Shown one piece after another: positions 56,810 to 64,000 of a stretch of 64,000 bases of DNA. The notes under the pieces were generated by a model. That model ran no database searches, was not told the origin of the DNA, and saw only the letters and a program-made list of their open reading frames with translations. The position numbers were made by a program, and so were the translations under genes. Numbering within the stretch: the stretch's first letter is position 1; each line of letters opens with the position of its first letter. Source of the stretch: Sphaerisporangium melleum (GTDB lineage Bacteria; Actinomycetota; Actinomycetes; Streptosporangiales; Streptosporangiaceae); contig NZ_BMNT01000026.1 in NCBI RefSeq assembly GCF_014646695.1, forward strand, positions 41,808 through 105,807, given 5' to 3'.

Positions 56810-56827
56810 TTGTGAAGTAGTTCACAA
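56810..56827. promoter_or_regulatory. Rex operator (ROP) upstream of the menaquinone-reductase/nuo genes
   Basis: TTGTGAAGTAGTTCACAA is a perfect match in both arms to the Rex consensus TTGTGAA-N4-TTCACAA (arms extend one more base pair). TAGACT at 56791-56796 is a likely -10, placing the operator just downstream of the transcription start, where bound Rex would block elongation or initiation. Confidence 0.92.
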
Positions 56828-56883
56828 AGGAACGAAGGCCCCTCGACCCGAAGGCCCTCGACATCCACGACAGGACAGGTCCC

Positions 56884-58158
56884 GTGAGCGAGTCAACCCC
56901 CGCGGCGGACGCCGACGTCATCGTCGTCGGCGCCGGGCCCGCGGGTTCGACCACGGCCTTCTACCTCGCACAGGCCGGCTTTGACGTGCTGCTGCTGGAG
57001 AAGACGAGGTTTCCGCGCGAGAAGGTGTGCGGGGACGGTCTCACCCCGCGCGCCGTGAAAGAACTGATCGCCATGGGCGTCGACATCGACTCCCCGGGCT
57101 GGATCCGCAACAAGGGGCTGCGCGTCGTCGGCGGCGGCATGCGCCTGGAGCTGGCCTGGCCGGAGCTGTCGAGCTTCCCGGACTTCGGCCTGGTCCGCAC
57201 GCGCATGGACTTCGACGAGATCCTCGCCGGCCACGCCGAGCGCGCCGGCGCCACCGTCCTGCAGGGCGTCAACGTCACCGGCCCCGTCCTCGACCCGCGC
57301 GGCGGCCACATCGTCGGCGTGACCGCCAAGAAGGACGGCGAGCCCGTCACCTACCGCGCCCGCCTGGTCGTCGCGGCCGACGGCAACTCCACCCGCATGT
57401 CCCTGGCCATGGGCCTGCACCGCCGCGACGACCGCCCCATGGGCGTCGCCGTGCGCACCTACTTCACCAGCCCCCGCCACGACGACGACTGGCTGGAGTC
57501 CTGGCTGGAGCTGTGGGACACCGGCGAGGACGGCCAGCCCCGCCTGCTGCCGGGGTACGGCTGGGTGTTCGGCGTCGGCGACGGCACCAGCAACGTCGGG
57601 CTCGGCCTGCTCAACACCAGCGAGGCGTTCCAGAACCTCGACTACCGTGACCTGCTGCGCCGCTGGGTGAAGAACATGCCCTCCGAGTGGGGCTTCTCCG
57701 AGGAGAACATGACGGGGCCGATCCGCGGCGCCGCGCTGCCGATGGCCTTCAACCGCCAGCCGCACTACACCCGGGGCCTGGTGCTGGTCGGCGACGCCGG
57801 CGGTTCGATCAACCCGTTCAACGGTGAGGGCATCGCCTACGCCATGGAGACCGGGCGCATCGCCGCGGACACGATCGTCACGGCCCTGTCCGGGTCCACC
57901 CCCGCGCAGCGTGAGCGGGTGCTGCGCGCCTATCCTCAGACGCTCAAGGACGCCTACGGCGGCTACTTCACCCTTGGCCGCCTGTTCGTCGAGGCGATCG
58001 GCAAACCCGGGGTCATGGGGTTCCTGACCCGGCATGGTCTGCCACATCCCACTCTGATGCGGTTCGCCCTGAAGCTCCTTGCTAATCTCACGGACCGGCA
58101 GGGCGATACGTCAGACCGGATCATCAACGCCCTGTCCAAGGTCACGCCACCGGCATGA
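56884..58158 (+). CDS. Geranylgeranyl reductase family flavoprotein (probable menaquinone side-chain reductase)
   Basis: 424-aa FAD-dependent oxidoreductase. ADP-binding GxGxxG: VIVVGAGPAGSTTAFYLAQA with LLLEK; KVCGDGLTPRAVKELIAMG; second FAD motif LVLVGDAGGSINPFNGEGIA. The family saturates isoprenoid chains; the mycobacterial relative MenJ reduces one double bond of menaquinone. Position between menG and nuoA supports that role. GTG 56884 has an AGGT-like site. A Rex operator lies 57 bp upstream. Confidence 0.92.
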   Translation: MSESTPAADADVIVVGAGPAGSTTAFYLAQAGFDVLLLEKTRFPREKVCGDGLTPRAVKELIAMGVDIDSPGWIRNKGLRVVGGGMRLELAWPELSSFPDFGLVRTRMDFDEILAGHAERAGATVLQGVNVTGPVLDPRGGHIVGVTAKKDGEPVTYRARLVVAADGNSTRMSLAMGLHRRDDRPMGVAVRTYFTSPRHDDDWLESWLELWDTGEDGQPRLLPGYGWVFGVGDGTSNVGLGLLNTSEAFQNLDYRDLLRRWVKNMPSEWGFSEENMTGPIRGAALPMAFNRQPHYTRGLVLVGDAGGSINPFNGEGIAYAMETGRIAADTIVTALSGSTPAQRERVLRAYPQTLKDAYGGYFTLGRLFVEAIGKPGVMGFLTRHGLPHPTLMRFALKLLANLTDRQGDTSDRIINALSKVTPPA

Positions 58159-58249
58159 CACAGCACCCGGAACGAAGATCGATGATCGCCCTGCCTAGAC
58201 TCGTCAACCGATCGAAGAAAGCCATAGCGCTCAGAGGGGACGCATAGCG

Positions 58250-58609
58250 ATGGAACTGTACGTGCCGATCCTGGTGCTCGCGGTTCTCGCGGCGGGCTTC
58301 GCCGTCTTCTCCGTGGGAATCGCGCCCTTCACCGGCCCGAAGCGGTGGAACCGCGCGAAGCTCGACGGCTACGAGTGCGGCATCGAGCCGACCCCGCAGC
58401 CCGTCGGCGGCGGCCGGTTCCCCCTAAAGTACATGATCACGGCGATGCTCTTCATCGTGTTCGACATCGAGATCATCTTCCTTTATCCGTGGGCGGTCGC
58501 TTTCGACAAGCTCGGGGTCTTCGGGCTGGTCGAGATGGTGCTGTTCATCGTCACCGTGCTGGTCGCGTACGCCTACGTGTGGCGCCGCCGCGGCCTGGAC
58601 TGGGACTGA
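58250..58609 (+). CDS. nuoA: NADH-quinone oxidoreductase subunit A
   Basis: 119-aa membrane subunit with three helices. Conserved loop [12 protein letters not shown] (the Cys of the ND3 loop), [20 protein letters not shown] and [20 protein letters not shown]. First gene of the nuo operon; GAGGGGA ribosome site at 10 nt, 91 bp after the reductase gene. A TAGACT hexamer at 58196-58201 could give it a second promoter. Confidence 0.97.
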   Translation: MELYVPILVLAVLAAGFAVFSVGIAPFTGPKRWNRAKLDGYECGIEPTPQPVGGGRFPLKYMITAMLFIVFDIEIIFLYPWAVAFDKLGVFGLVEMVLFIVTVLVAYAYVWRRRGLDWD

Positions 58610-58637
58610 CCCGAGGCGCGCGAGAGGAAGCACTGAC

Positions 58638-59189
58638 ATGGGTCTCGAAGAGAAACTGCCCAGCGGGTTCATCCTGTCCACGGTGGAGCAGGCCGCCGGC
58701 TGGGCCCGGAAGAACTCCGTGTGGCCGGCCACGTTCGGCCTGGCCTGCTGCGCCATCGAGCTGATGGCCACCGGCGGCCCGAACCACGACCTGGCCCGTT
58801 TCGGCATGGAGCGCGCCTCGGCGTCCCCGCGCCAGGCCGACCTGATGATCGTGGCCGGTCGCCTGTCGCAGAAGATGGCGCCGGTGCTGCGCCAGATCTA
58901 CGACCAGATGGCCGAGCCCAAGTGGGTCATTGCCATGGGCGTGTGCGCGTCCAGCGGTGGCATGTTCAACAACTACGCGATCGTGCAGGGCGTCGACCAC
59001 GTCGTCCCGGTGGACATCTACCTGCCCGGCTGCCCGCCGCGCCCCGAGATGCTCATCGACGCGATCGTCAAGCTGCACGACAAGATCCAGAACATGAAGT
59101 TCGGCGCCCACCGCGCCAAGCAGATCGACGAGCTGGAACTCCGTGCGCTGCGGTCGCTGCCGCTCATCGATCAGGGGGCCTCGAAATGA
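58638..59189 (+). CDS. nuoB: NADH-quinone oxidoreductase subunit B
   Basis: 183-aa peripheral subunit holding the terminal 4Fe-4S cluster N2. Ligands in [11 protein letters not shown] (Cys-Cys), [13 protein letters not shown] and [16 protein letters not shown]-terminal [20 protein letters not shown] is typical of actinobacterial NuoB. Stop overlaps nuoC start (ATGA). Confidence 0.98.
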   Translation: MGLEEKLPSGFILSTVEQAAGWARKNSVWPATFGLACCAIELMATGGPNHDLARFGMERASASPRQADLMIVAGRLSQKMAPVLRQIYDQMAEPKWVIAMGVCASSGGMFNNYAIVQGVDHVVPVDIYLPGCPPRPEMLIDAIVKLHDKIQNMKFGAHRAKQIDELELRALRSLPLIDQGASK

Positions 59190-59863
59190 GCACTGACAAC
59201 CTTCCCGGCGTCCCCGAGGAGCCCATCGCCCGTCACGGCATGTTCGGCGCCGCGGACTCCGGGGACACCTCCGGGTACGGCCGCCTAGTGGTCCGCCGCC
59301 CGCCGAAGCTGTCGAGCGCCCGGCCCTACGGCGGCTACTTCGACGACGTGGCCGACGCGCTCGAACGCGCCGCCGGCGACGCCTACGAGGGCATGGTCGA
59401 GCGGGTGGTCGTCGACCGCGGCGAGCTGACGATCCATGTCGCACGCGCGCGGCTGGTCGAGGTGATGCGCCACCTGCGCGACGACCTCGCCCTGCGCTTC
59501 GAGCTGTCGCTCGGCGTATCGGGCGTGCACTACCCGGCCGAGACCGGCGAGGAACTGCGGGCGGTCTACCACCTGTGCTCGATCACCCACAACCGGCGCA
59601 TCCGGGTCGAGGTCTCCTGCCCCGACGCCGATCCGCACATCCCCTCCACGGTTTCGGTGTACCCGACGCACGACTGGCACGAACGCGAGACCTACGACTT
59701 CTTCGGCATCGTCTTCGACGGCCACCCGGCGCTCACCCGCATCGAGATGCCCGACGACTGGGAGGGTCACCCCCAGCGCAAGGACTACCCGCTCGGCGGC
59801 ATCCCGGTGCAGTACCGCGGCGCCACCATTCCCTCGCCGGACAACAGGAGGTCGTACGCATGA
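59186..59863 (+). CDS. nuoC: NADH-quinone oxidoreductase subunit C
   Basis: 225-aa peripheral arm subunit. After a ~70-residue variable N-terminus comes the conserved core [20 protein letters not shown], then [20 protein letters not shown] and [20 protein letters not shown], the 30-kDa subunit signature. Not fused to NuoD. ATGA overlaps with nuoB and nuoD. Confidence 0.97.
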   Translation: MSTDNLPGVPEEPIARHGMFGAADSGDTSGYGRLVVRRPPKLSSARPYGGYFDDVADALERAAGDAYEGMVERVVVDRGELTIHVARARLVEVMRHLRDDLALRFELSLGVSGVHYPAETGEELRAVYHLCSITHNRRIRVEVSCPDADPHIPSTVSVYPTHDWHERETYDFFGIVFDGHPALTRIEMPDDWEGHPQRKDYPLGGIPVQYRGATIPSPDNRRSYA

Positions 59864-61212
59864 CCGCCATCCACGACGGCGCGACCGCCCCGGGCGAGCA
59901 GGACTTCGCCGAGGGCACGGTCTACAACGTCAACGGCCAAGACTGGGACCAGGTCGTCGAGGCGGTCGCCGACTCCTCCGAAGAGCGCCTGGTCATCAAC
60001 ATGGGCCCCCAGCACCCGTCCACGCACGGCGTGCTGCGGCTGGTGCTCACCCTGGACGGCGAGACCGTCACCGAGGCGCGCACGGTGATCGGCTACCTGC
60101 ACACGGGCATCGAGAAGAACATGGAGTTCCGGACGTGGACCCAGGGGGTCACGTTCGTCACCCGCATGGACTACCTCTCGCCGATCTTCAACGAGACGGC
60201 GTACTGCCTGGCAGTGGAGAAGCTCCTCGGCATCACCGACCGGGTGCCGGCCCGCGCGCAGGCCATCCGGGTGATGATGATGGAGCTCAACCGGATCTCC
60301 TCGCACCTGGTGGCCATCGCGACCTTCGGCCTGGAGCTCGGCGCCACCACGCCGATGCTGTTCGGTTTCCGTGAGCGCGAGATGGTGCTCGACCTGTTCG
60401 AGTACATCACCGGCCTGCGGATGAACATGGCCTACGTCCGCCCCGGCGGTGTGTCGGTCGATCTGCCCGCGGGCGCCGTGGACAAGATCGGCGAGTTCCT
60501 CAAGGTCATGCCGGGACGCATCAAGGAGATGCGCAAGCTCCTGGACGAGAACCCCGCCTACACCCGGCGGACCAAGGACGTCGCCTACCTCGATCTCACC
60601 GGCTGCATGGCCCTGGGCATCACCGGGCCCATGCTGCGCGCCACCGGCCTGCCGTGGGACCTGCGCAAGTCGCAGCCCTACTGCGGGTACGAGACCTACG
60701 ACTTCGACGTGCCGACCGAGACCTCCTGCGACGTCTACGGCCGCTACCTGGTGCGCGTGGCCGAGATGGAGGAGTCCCTCAAGATCATCGGTCAGGCGCT
60801 GGACCGGCTCGCGGGCTCGGAGCTCAAGGGCAAGCCGGTGATGATCGAGGACAAGAAGATCGGCTGGCCGTCGCAGCTCGCGCTCGGCCCCGACGGGCTC
60901 GGCAACTCGCCCGACCACATCGCCCACATCATGAGCAGCTCCATGGAAGCCCTCATCCACCACTTCAAGCTGGTGACCGAGGGGTTCCGGGTGCCGGCGG
61001 GCCAGGCGTACGCGCCGGTCGAGTCGCCGCGTGGCGAGCTCGGCGCCCACGTGGTGAGCGACGGCGGCACCCGCCCCTATCGCGTGCATTTCCGCGACCC
61101 GTCGTTCACCAACCTGCAGGCGGTGCCCGCGACCTGCGAAGGCGGCATGGTCGCCGACGTCATCGCCGCGGTCGCCTCCATCGACCCGGTCATGGGAGGT
61201 GTGGACCGGTGA
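59860..61212 (+). CDS. nuoD: NADH-quinone oxidoreductase subunit D
   Basis: 450-aa 49-kDa-type subunit forming part of the quinone site. [20 protein letters not shown] with the conserved His pair, [36 protein letters not shown], and C-terminal [20 protein letters not shown]. Start ATG 59860 overlaps nuoC; the stop overlaps nuoE as GTGA. Confidence 0.98.
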   Translation: MTAIHDGATAPGEQDFAEGTVYNVNGQDWDQVVEAVADSSEERLVINMGPQHPSTHGVLRLVLTLDGETVTEARTVIGYLHTGIEKNMEFRTWTQGVTFVTRMDYLSPIFNETAYCLAVEKLLGITDRVPARAQAIRVMMMELNRISSHLVAIATFGLELGATTPMLFGFREREMVLDLFEYITGLRMNMAYVRPGGVSVDLPAGAVDKIGEFLKVMPGRIKEMRKLLDENPAYTRRTKDVAYLDLTGCMALGITGPMLRATGLPWDLRKSQPYCGYETYDFDVPTETSCDVYGRYLVRVAEMEESLKIIGQALDRLAGSELKGKPVMIEDKKIGWPSQLALGPDGLGNSPDHIAHIMSSSMEALIHHFKLVTEGFRVPAGQAYAPVESPRGELGAHVVSDGGTRPYRVHFRDPSFTNLQAVPATCEGGMVADVIAAVASIDPVMGGVDR

Positions 61213-61874
61213 CGTACTCGCCGGAAGTCCGCGAGCGTCTCGAACGCGACGCGAAAGAGATCATCGGACGGTATCCGCGGAGCCGCTCGGCGCTGCTGCC
61301 CCTGCTGCACCTGGTGCAGTCGGAGGACGGCTACGTCTCCGACGACGGCCAGGAGTTCTGCGCCGAGATGCTGGGCCTGACCAAGGCCGAGGTCGTGGGC
61401 GTGTCCACGTTCTACACCATGTACAAGCGCAAGCCCGCGGGAGAGTTTCACGTGGGCGTGTGCATCAACGCGCTGTGCGCGGTCATGGGCGGCGACCAGA
61501 TCTGGGACGAGCTCACCGAGCACGTCGGCATCGGCAACGGCGAGACCACCGCCGACGGCAAGGTGTCGCTGGAGCGCCTGGAGTGCAACGCGGCCTGCGA
61601 CTTCGCCCCGGTGATGGTGGTCAACTGGGAGTTCTTCGACAACCAGGACCCCGAGAGCGCCAAGCGGCTCGTGGACGACCTGCGTGCCGGCAAGGAGGTC
61701 GCGCCGACCCGCGGGCCTTCGCGCCTGTGCTCGTTCAAGGACGCCTCGCGGGTGCTCGCGGGCCTGTCGGACGGCCAGGCGGGCGAGGGCCCCTCGGCCG
61801 CCGGCCCCTCGCTCGAGGGCCTCAAGATCGCCAAGGCGAACGGCTGGACGGCACCGAAGGGGGCCTCGGAATGA
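61209..61874 (+). CDS. nuoE: NADH-quinone oxidoreductase subunit E
   Basis: 221-aa thioredoxin-fold 2Fe-2S subunit (cluster N1a). Helical N-terminus [20 protein letters not shown], ligands in [12 protein letters not shown] (Cys-x4-Cys) and [15 protein letters not shown] (Cys-x3-Cys), and a C-terminal tail rich in Gly/Ser/Pro. Starts at GTG 61209, overlapping nuoD. Stop overlaps nuoF. Confidence 0.97.
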   Translation: MTYSPEVRERLERDAKEIIGRYPRSRSALLPLLHLVQSEDGYVSDDGQEFCAEMLGLTKAEVVGVSTFYTMYKRKPAGEFHVGVCINALCAVMGGDQIWDELTEHVGIGNGETTADGKVSLERLECNAACDFAPVMVVNWEFFDNQDPESAKRLVDDLRAGKEVAPTRGPSRLCSFKDASRVLAGLSDGQAGEGPSAAGPSLEGLKIAKANGWTAPKGASE

Positions 61875-63160
61875 CCACCCTGACTCCGGTCCTCACCGCC
61901 AACTGGGACCAGGCGGACTCCTTCACCCTTTCCGGGTACGGAGAGTACTCCGCGGCCAAGAAGGCCCTGGGCATGGAGCCCGACGCCATCATCAAGGCGG
62001 TCAAGGACTCCGGCCTGCGCGGCCGCGGCGGCGCGGGCTTCCCCACCGGCATGAAGTGGGGATTCATCCCCCAGGGCGACGGCAAGCCGCACTACCTGGT
62101 CGTCAACGCCGACGAGTCCGAGCCCGGCACGTGCAAGGACATCCCGCTGATGATGGCCAACCCGCACTCGCTGGTCGAGGGCGCCATCATCACGGCCTAC
62201 GCCATCCGCGCCAACCACGCCTTCATCTACGTGCGCGGCGAGGTGCTGCACGTCATCCGCCGCGTGCAGGCCGCCGTCCGCGAGGCGTACGAGAAGGGCT
62301 ACCTCGGCACGAACATCTTCGGCTCGGGTTACGACCTGGAGCTCGTCGTGCACAGCGGCGCCGGCGCCTACATCTGCGGCGAGGAGACCGCGCTGCTGGA
62401 CTCCCTTGAGGGTTATCGCGGCCAACCTCGTCTCAAGCCCCCCTTCCCCGCCGTCGCGGGGCTCTACGCGTCTCCCACCGTCGTCAACAACGTCGAATCC
62501 ATCGCGAGCGTTCCCAGCATCATCGGAAACGGTGCCGACTGGTTCGCCGCGATGGGCACCGAGAAGTCCAAGGGCTTCGGCATCTTCTCGCTGAGCGGCC
62601 ACGTCACCCGCCCCGGCCAGTACGAGGCGCCGCTCGGCATCACGCTGCGCGAGCTGCTCGACATGGCGGGCGGCATCCGGGCGGGCCACCGGCTGAAGTT
62701 CTGGACCCCGGGCGGCTCCTCCACGCCGATCTTCACCGACGAGCACCTGGACGTGCCGCTCGACTTCGAGTCGGTCGGCGCCAAGGGCTCGATGCTCGGC
62801 ACCCGCGCCCTGCAGATCTTCGACGAGACCACCTGCGTCGTGCGGACGGTGCTGCGCTGGACGGAGTTCTACGCCCACGAGTCCTGCGGCAAGTGCACTC
62901 CCTGCCGTGAGGGCACCTACTGGCTCAAGCAGGTGCTCAAGCGGCTGGAGAAGGGCCAGGGCACCGAGGACGACCTCAGCACGATCACCGACATCGCCGA
63001 CAACATCCTCGGCCGATCGTTCTGCGCATTCGGCGACGGCGCGACCAGCCCGATCCACTCGTCGGTGAAGTACTTCCGCGACGAATACCTCAAGCACTTC
63101 GAGATCGGCGGATGCCCGTTCGACCGGGCGGCGTCCACCGTGTGGGGGGCCTCCGCATGA
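61871..63160 (+). CDS. nuoF: NADH-quinone oxidoreductase subunit F
   Basis: 429-aa NADH-oxidising subunit. NADH site [21 protein letters not shown] region [12 protein letters not shown] and [20 protein letters not shown]; 4Fe-4S cluster N3 ligands [20 protein letters not shown] with a later Cys in [11 protein letters not shown]. Electrons enter complex I here. ATGA overlaps with nuoE and nuoG. Confidence 0.98.
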   Translation: MTTLTPVLTANWDQADSFTLSGYGEYSAAKKALGMEPDAIIKAVKDSGLRGRGGAGFPTGMKWGFIPQGDGKPHYLVVNADESEPGTCKDIPLMMANPHSLVEGAIITAYAIRANHAFIYVRGEVLHVIRRVQAAVREAYEKGYLGTNIFGSGYDLELVVHSGAGAYICGEETALLDSLEGYRGQPRLKPPFPAVAGLYASPTVVNNVESIASVPSIIGNGADWFAAMGTEKSKGFGIFSLSGHVTRPGQYEAPLGITLRELLDMAGGIRAGHRLKFWTPGGSSTPIFTDEHLDVPLDFESVGAKGSMLGTRALQIFDETTCVVRTVLRWTEFYAHESCGKCTPCREGTYWLKQVLKRLEKGQGTEDDLSTITDIADNILGRSFCAFGDGATSPIHSSVKYFRDEYLKHFEIGGCPFDRAASTVWGASA

Positions 63161-64000
63161 CCGTACAGACATCTTCGGCAGGGCCGGTCGAGCAGCCGGT
63201 CGACCTGGTGACCCTCACCATCGACGGCTTCCAGGTCAGCGTCCCGAAGGGCACGGTGATCATCCGGGCCGCCGAGCTGCTGGGCATCCAGATCCCGCGG
63301 TTCTGCGACCACCCGCTGCTGGAGCCGGCGGCGAACTGCCGCCAGTGCCTGGTGGACATCCCCGACGCCGGCAACGGCCGCGGGTTCCCCAAGCCGCAGC
63401 CGTCCTGCGCCATCGAGGTCGCCGAGGGCATGGTCGTGCAGACCCAGCTCACCTCGCCGGTCGCCGAGAAGGCCCAGCGCGGCGTCATGGAGATGCTGCT
63501 GCTGAACCACCCGCTCGACTGCCCGGTCTGCGACAAGGGCGGCGAGTGCCCGCTGCAGAACCAGGCGATGTCGAACGGCCAGGGCGAGTCCCGGTTCCAA
63601 GAGGCCAAGCGCACCTTCGAGAAGCCGATCGCGCTGTCCACCGAGGTGCTGCTCGACCGCGAGCGGTGCGTCCAGTGCGCCCGCTGCATCCGCTTCTCCG
63701 ACGAGATCGCCGGCGACCCGCTGATCGACTTCTTCGAGCGCGGCGCCGCCGAGCAGGTGGGCGTCGCGAACGGCGAGCCGTTCGAGTCGTACTTCTCCGG
63801 CAACACCGTGCAGATCTGCCCGGTGGGCGCGCTCACCGGCGCCGCCTACCGCTTCCGCGCCCGGCCCTTCGACCTGGTGTCCACGCCGAGCGCCTGCGAG
63901 CACTGCGCGAGCGGCTGCGCCCTGCGCACCGACCACCGGCGCGGCCGGGTCACCCGCCGCCTCGCCGTGGACGACCCGCAGGTCAACGAGGAGTGGAACT
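63157..64000 (+). CDS. nuoG: NADH-quinone oxidoreductase subunit G (5' part, continues past window)
   Basis: First 281 residues of the large iron-sulfur subunit. 2Fe-2S N1b ligands Cys50, Cys61, Cys64 and Cys84 ([27 protein letters not shown]). His-Cys 4Fe-4S cluster: His118, Cys122, Cys125, Cys131 ([20 protein letters not shown]). Next cluster in [16 protein letters not shown] with VQICPVGAL. The molybdopterin-like domain begins at the end ([11 protein letters not shown]). The frame stays open to base 64000; the rest of nuo should follow. Confidence 0.97.
   Translation, partial: MTVQTSSAGPVEQPVDLVTLTIDGFQVSVPKGTVIIRAAELLGIQIPRFCDHPLLEPAANCRQCLVDIPDAGNGRGFPKPQPSCAIEVAEGMVVQTQLTSPVAEKAQRGVMEMLLLNHPLDCPVCDKGGECPLQNQAMSNGQGESRFQEAKRTFEKPIALSTEVLLDRERCVQCARCIRFSDEIAGDPLIDFFERGAAEQVGVANGEPFESYFSGNTVQICPVGALTGAAYRFRARPFDLVSTPSACEHCASGCALRTDHRRGRVTRRLAVDDPQVNEEWN

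Overview
The window is about 64 kb of very GC-rich, densely coded chromosome from a sporulating-type actinobacterium, probably of the Streptosporangiales/Thermomonosporaceae side of the tree. The reasons are: two genes of the Streptomyces developmental (bld) cascade, a bldN-like sigma factor and bldC; an HspR-type heat-shock operon with HAIR operators; Rex operators in front of rex and of the menaquinone/complex I genes; frequent GTG/TTG starts; 4-bp ATGA/GTGA overlaps; and many start codons placed 6-7 nt after a -10 hexamer (leaderless genes). The genus is inference. There is no rRNA, tRNA, CRISPR array or recognisable insertion sequence.

Layout. 0-2.5 kb: end of an HD-domain hydrolase gene, then a fur-like regulator and katA (oxidative stress) with a strong terminator. 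2.5-6.5 kb: a CapA-family lipoprotein, a decayed short-chain dehydrogenase remnant, a TetR regulator and three small hypothetical genes. 6.5-13.6 kb: heat-shock operon dnaK-grpE-dnaJ-hspR-clpB (minus strand) behind a promoter framed by two HAIR boxes. 13.7-19 kb: accessory regulators (orphan RHH protein, HATPase with a probable poly-C frameshift, XRE-TPR regulator), a lipoprotein and a secreted tripeptidyl-peptidase-like hydrolase. 19-21.1 kb: an unusual proline dehydrogenase, proC and a small EF-hand protein. 21.4-27.3 kb: MFS transporter, MacAB-like efflux operon and an AcuC-type deacetylase.

27.8-47.4 kb is a conserved actinobacterial block: phosphatase-like gene, excisionase-type HTH, ribosomal protein bS22, epimerase-like SDR, acyltransferase, HAD phosphatase, anti-sigma factor and bldN-like sigma factor, a membrane protein with an ABM domain, glutaredoxin, rex-hemA-hemC-hemD-hemB, a prim-pol-like protein, hemL, LysR and a histidine phosphatase. 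A TetR gene and a frameshifted hicA/hicB pair sit inside this block like a small accessory insertion. 47.5-51.6 kb: System II cytochrome c biogenesis (TlpA, CcdA, ResB, CcsB). 51.6-55.9 kb: a tandem intergenic repeat, a PLDc_N membrane protein, a gluzincin-like metalloprotease with a small partner gene, bldC, a DUF4229-type protein and a secreted beta-propeller. 56-64 kb: menG, a geranylgeranyl-reductase family gene and nuoA-nuoG (nuoG runs off the end).

Functional logic: the respiratory theme is strong. Heme synthesis, cytochrome c maturation, menaquinone methylation, probable menaquinone side-chain saturation and complex I are all here. The NADH/NAD sensor Rex is encoded in the window, and good Rex sites lie at rex itself and just ahead of the menaquinone-reductase/nuo genes. 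No fully new system is proven. The best leads are the metalloprotease/small-protein pair, the ABM-domain membrane protein divergent from bldN, the active-site-altered proline dehydrogenase, and the broken hicA beside an intact hicB.
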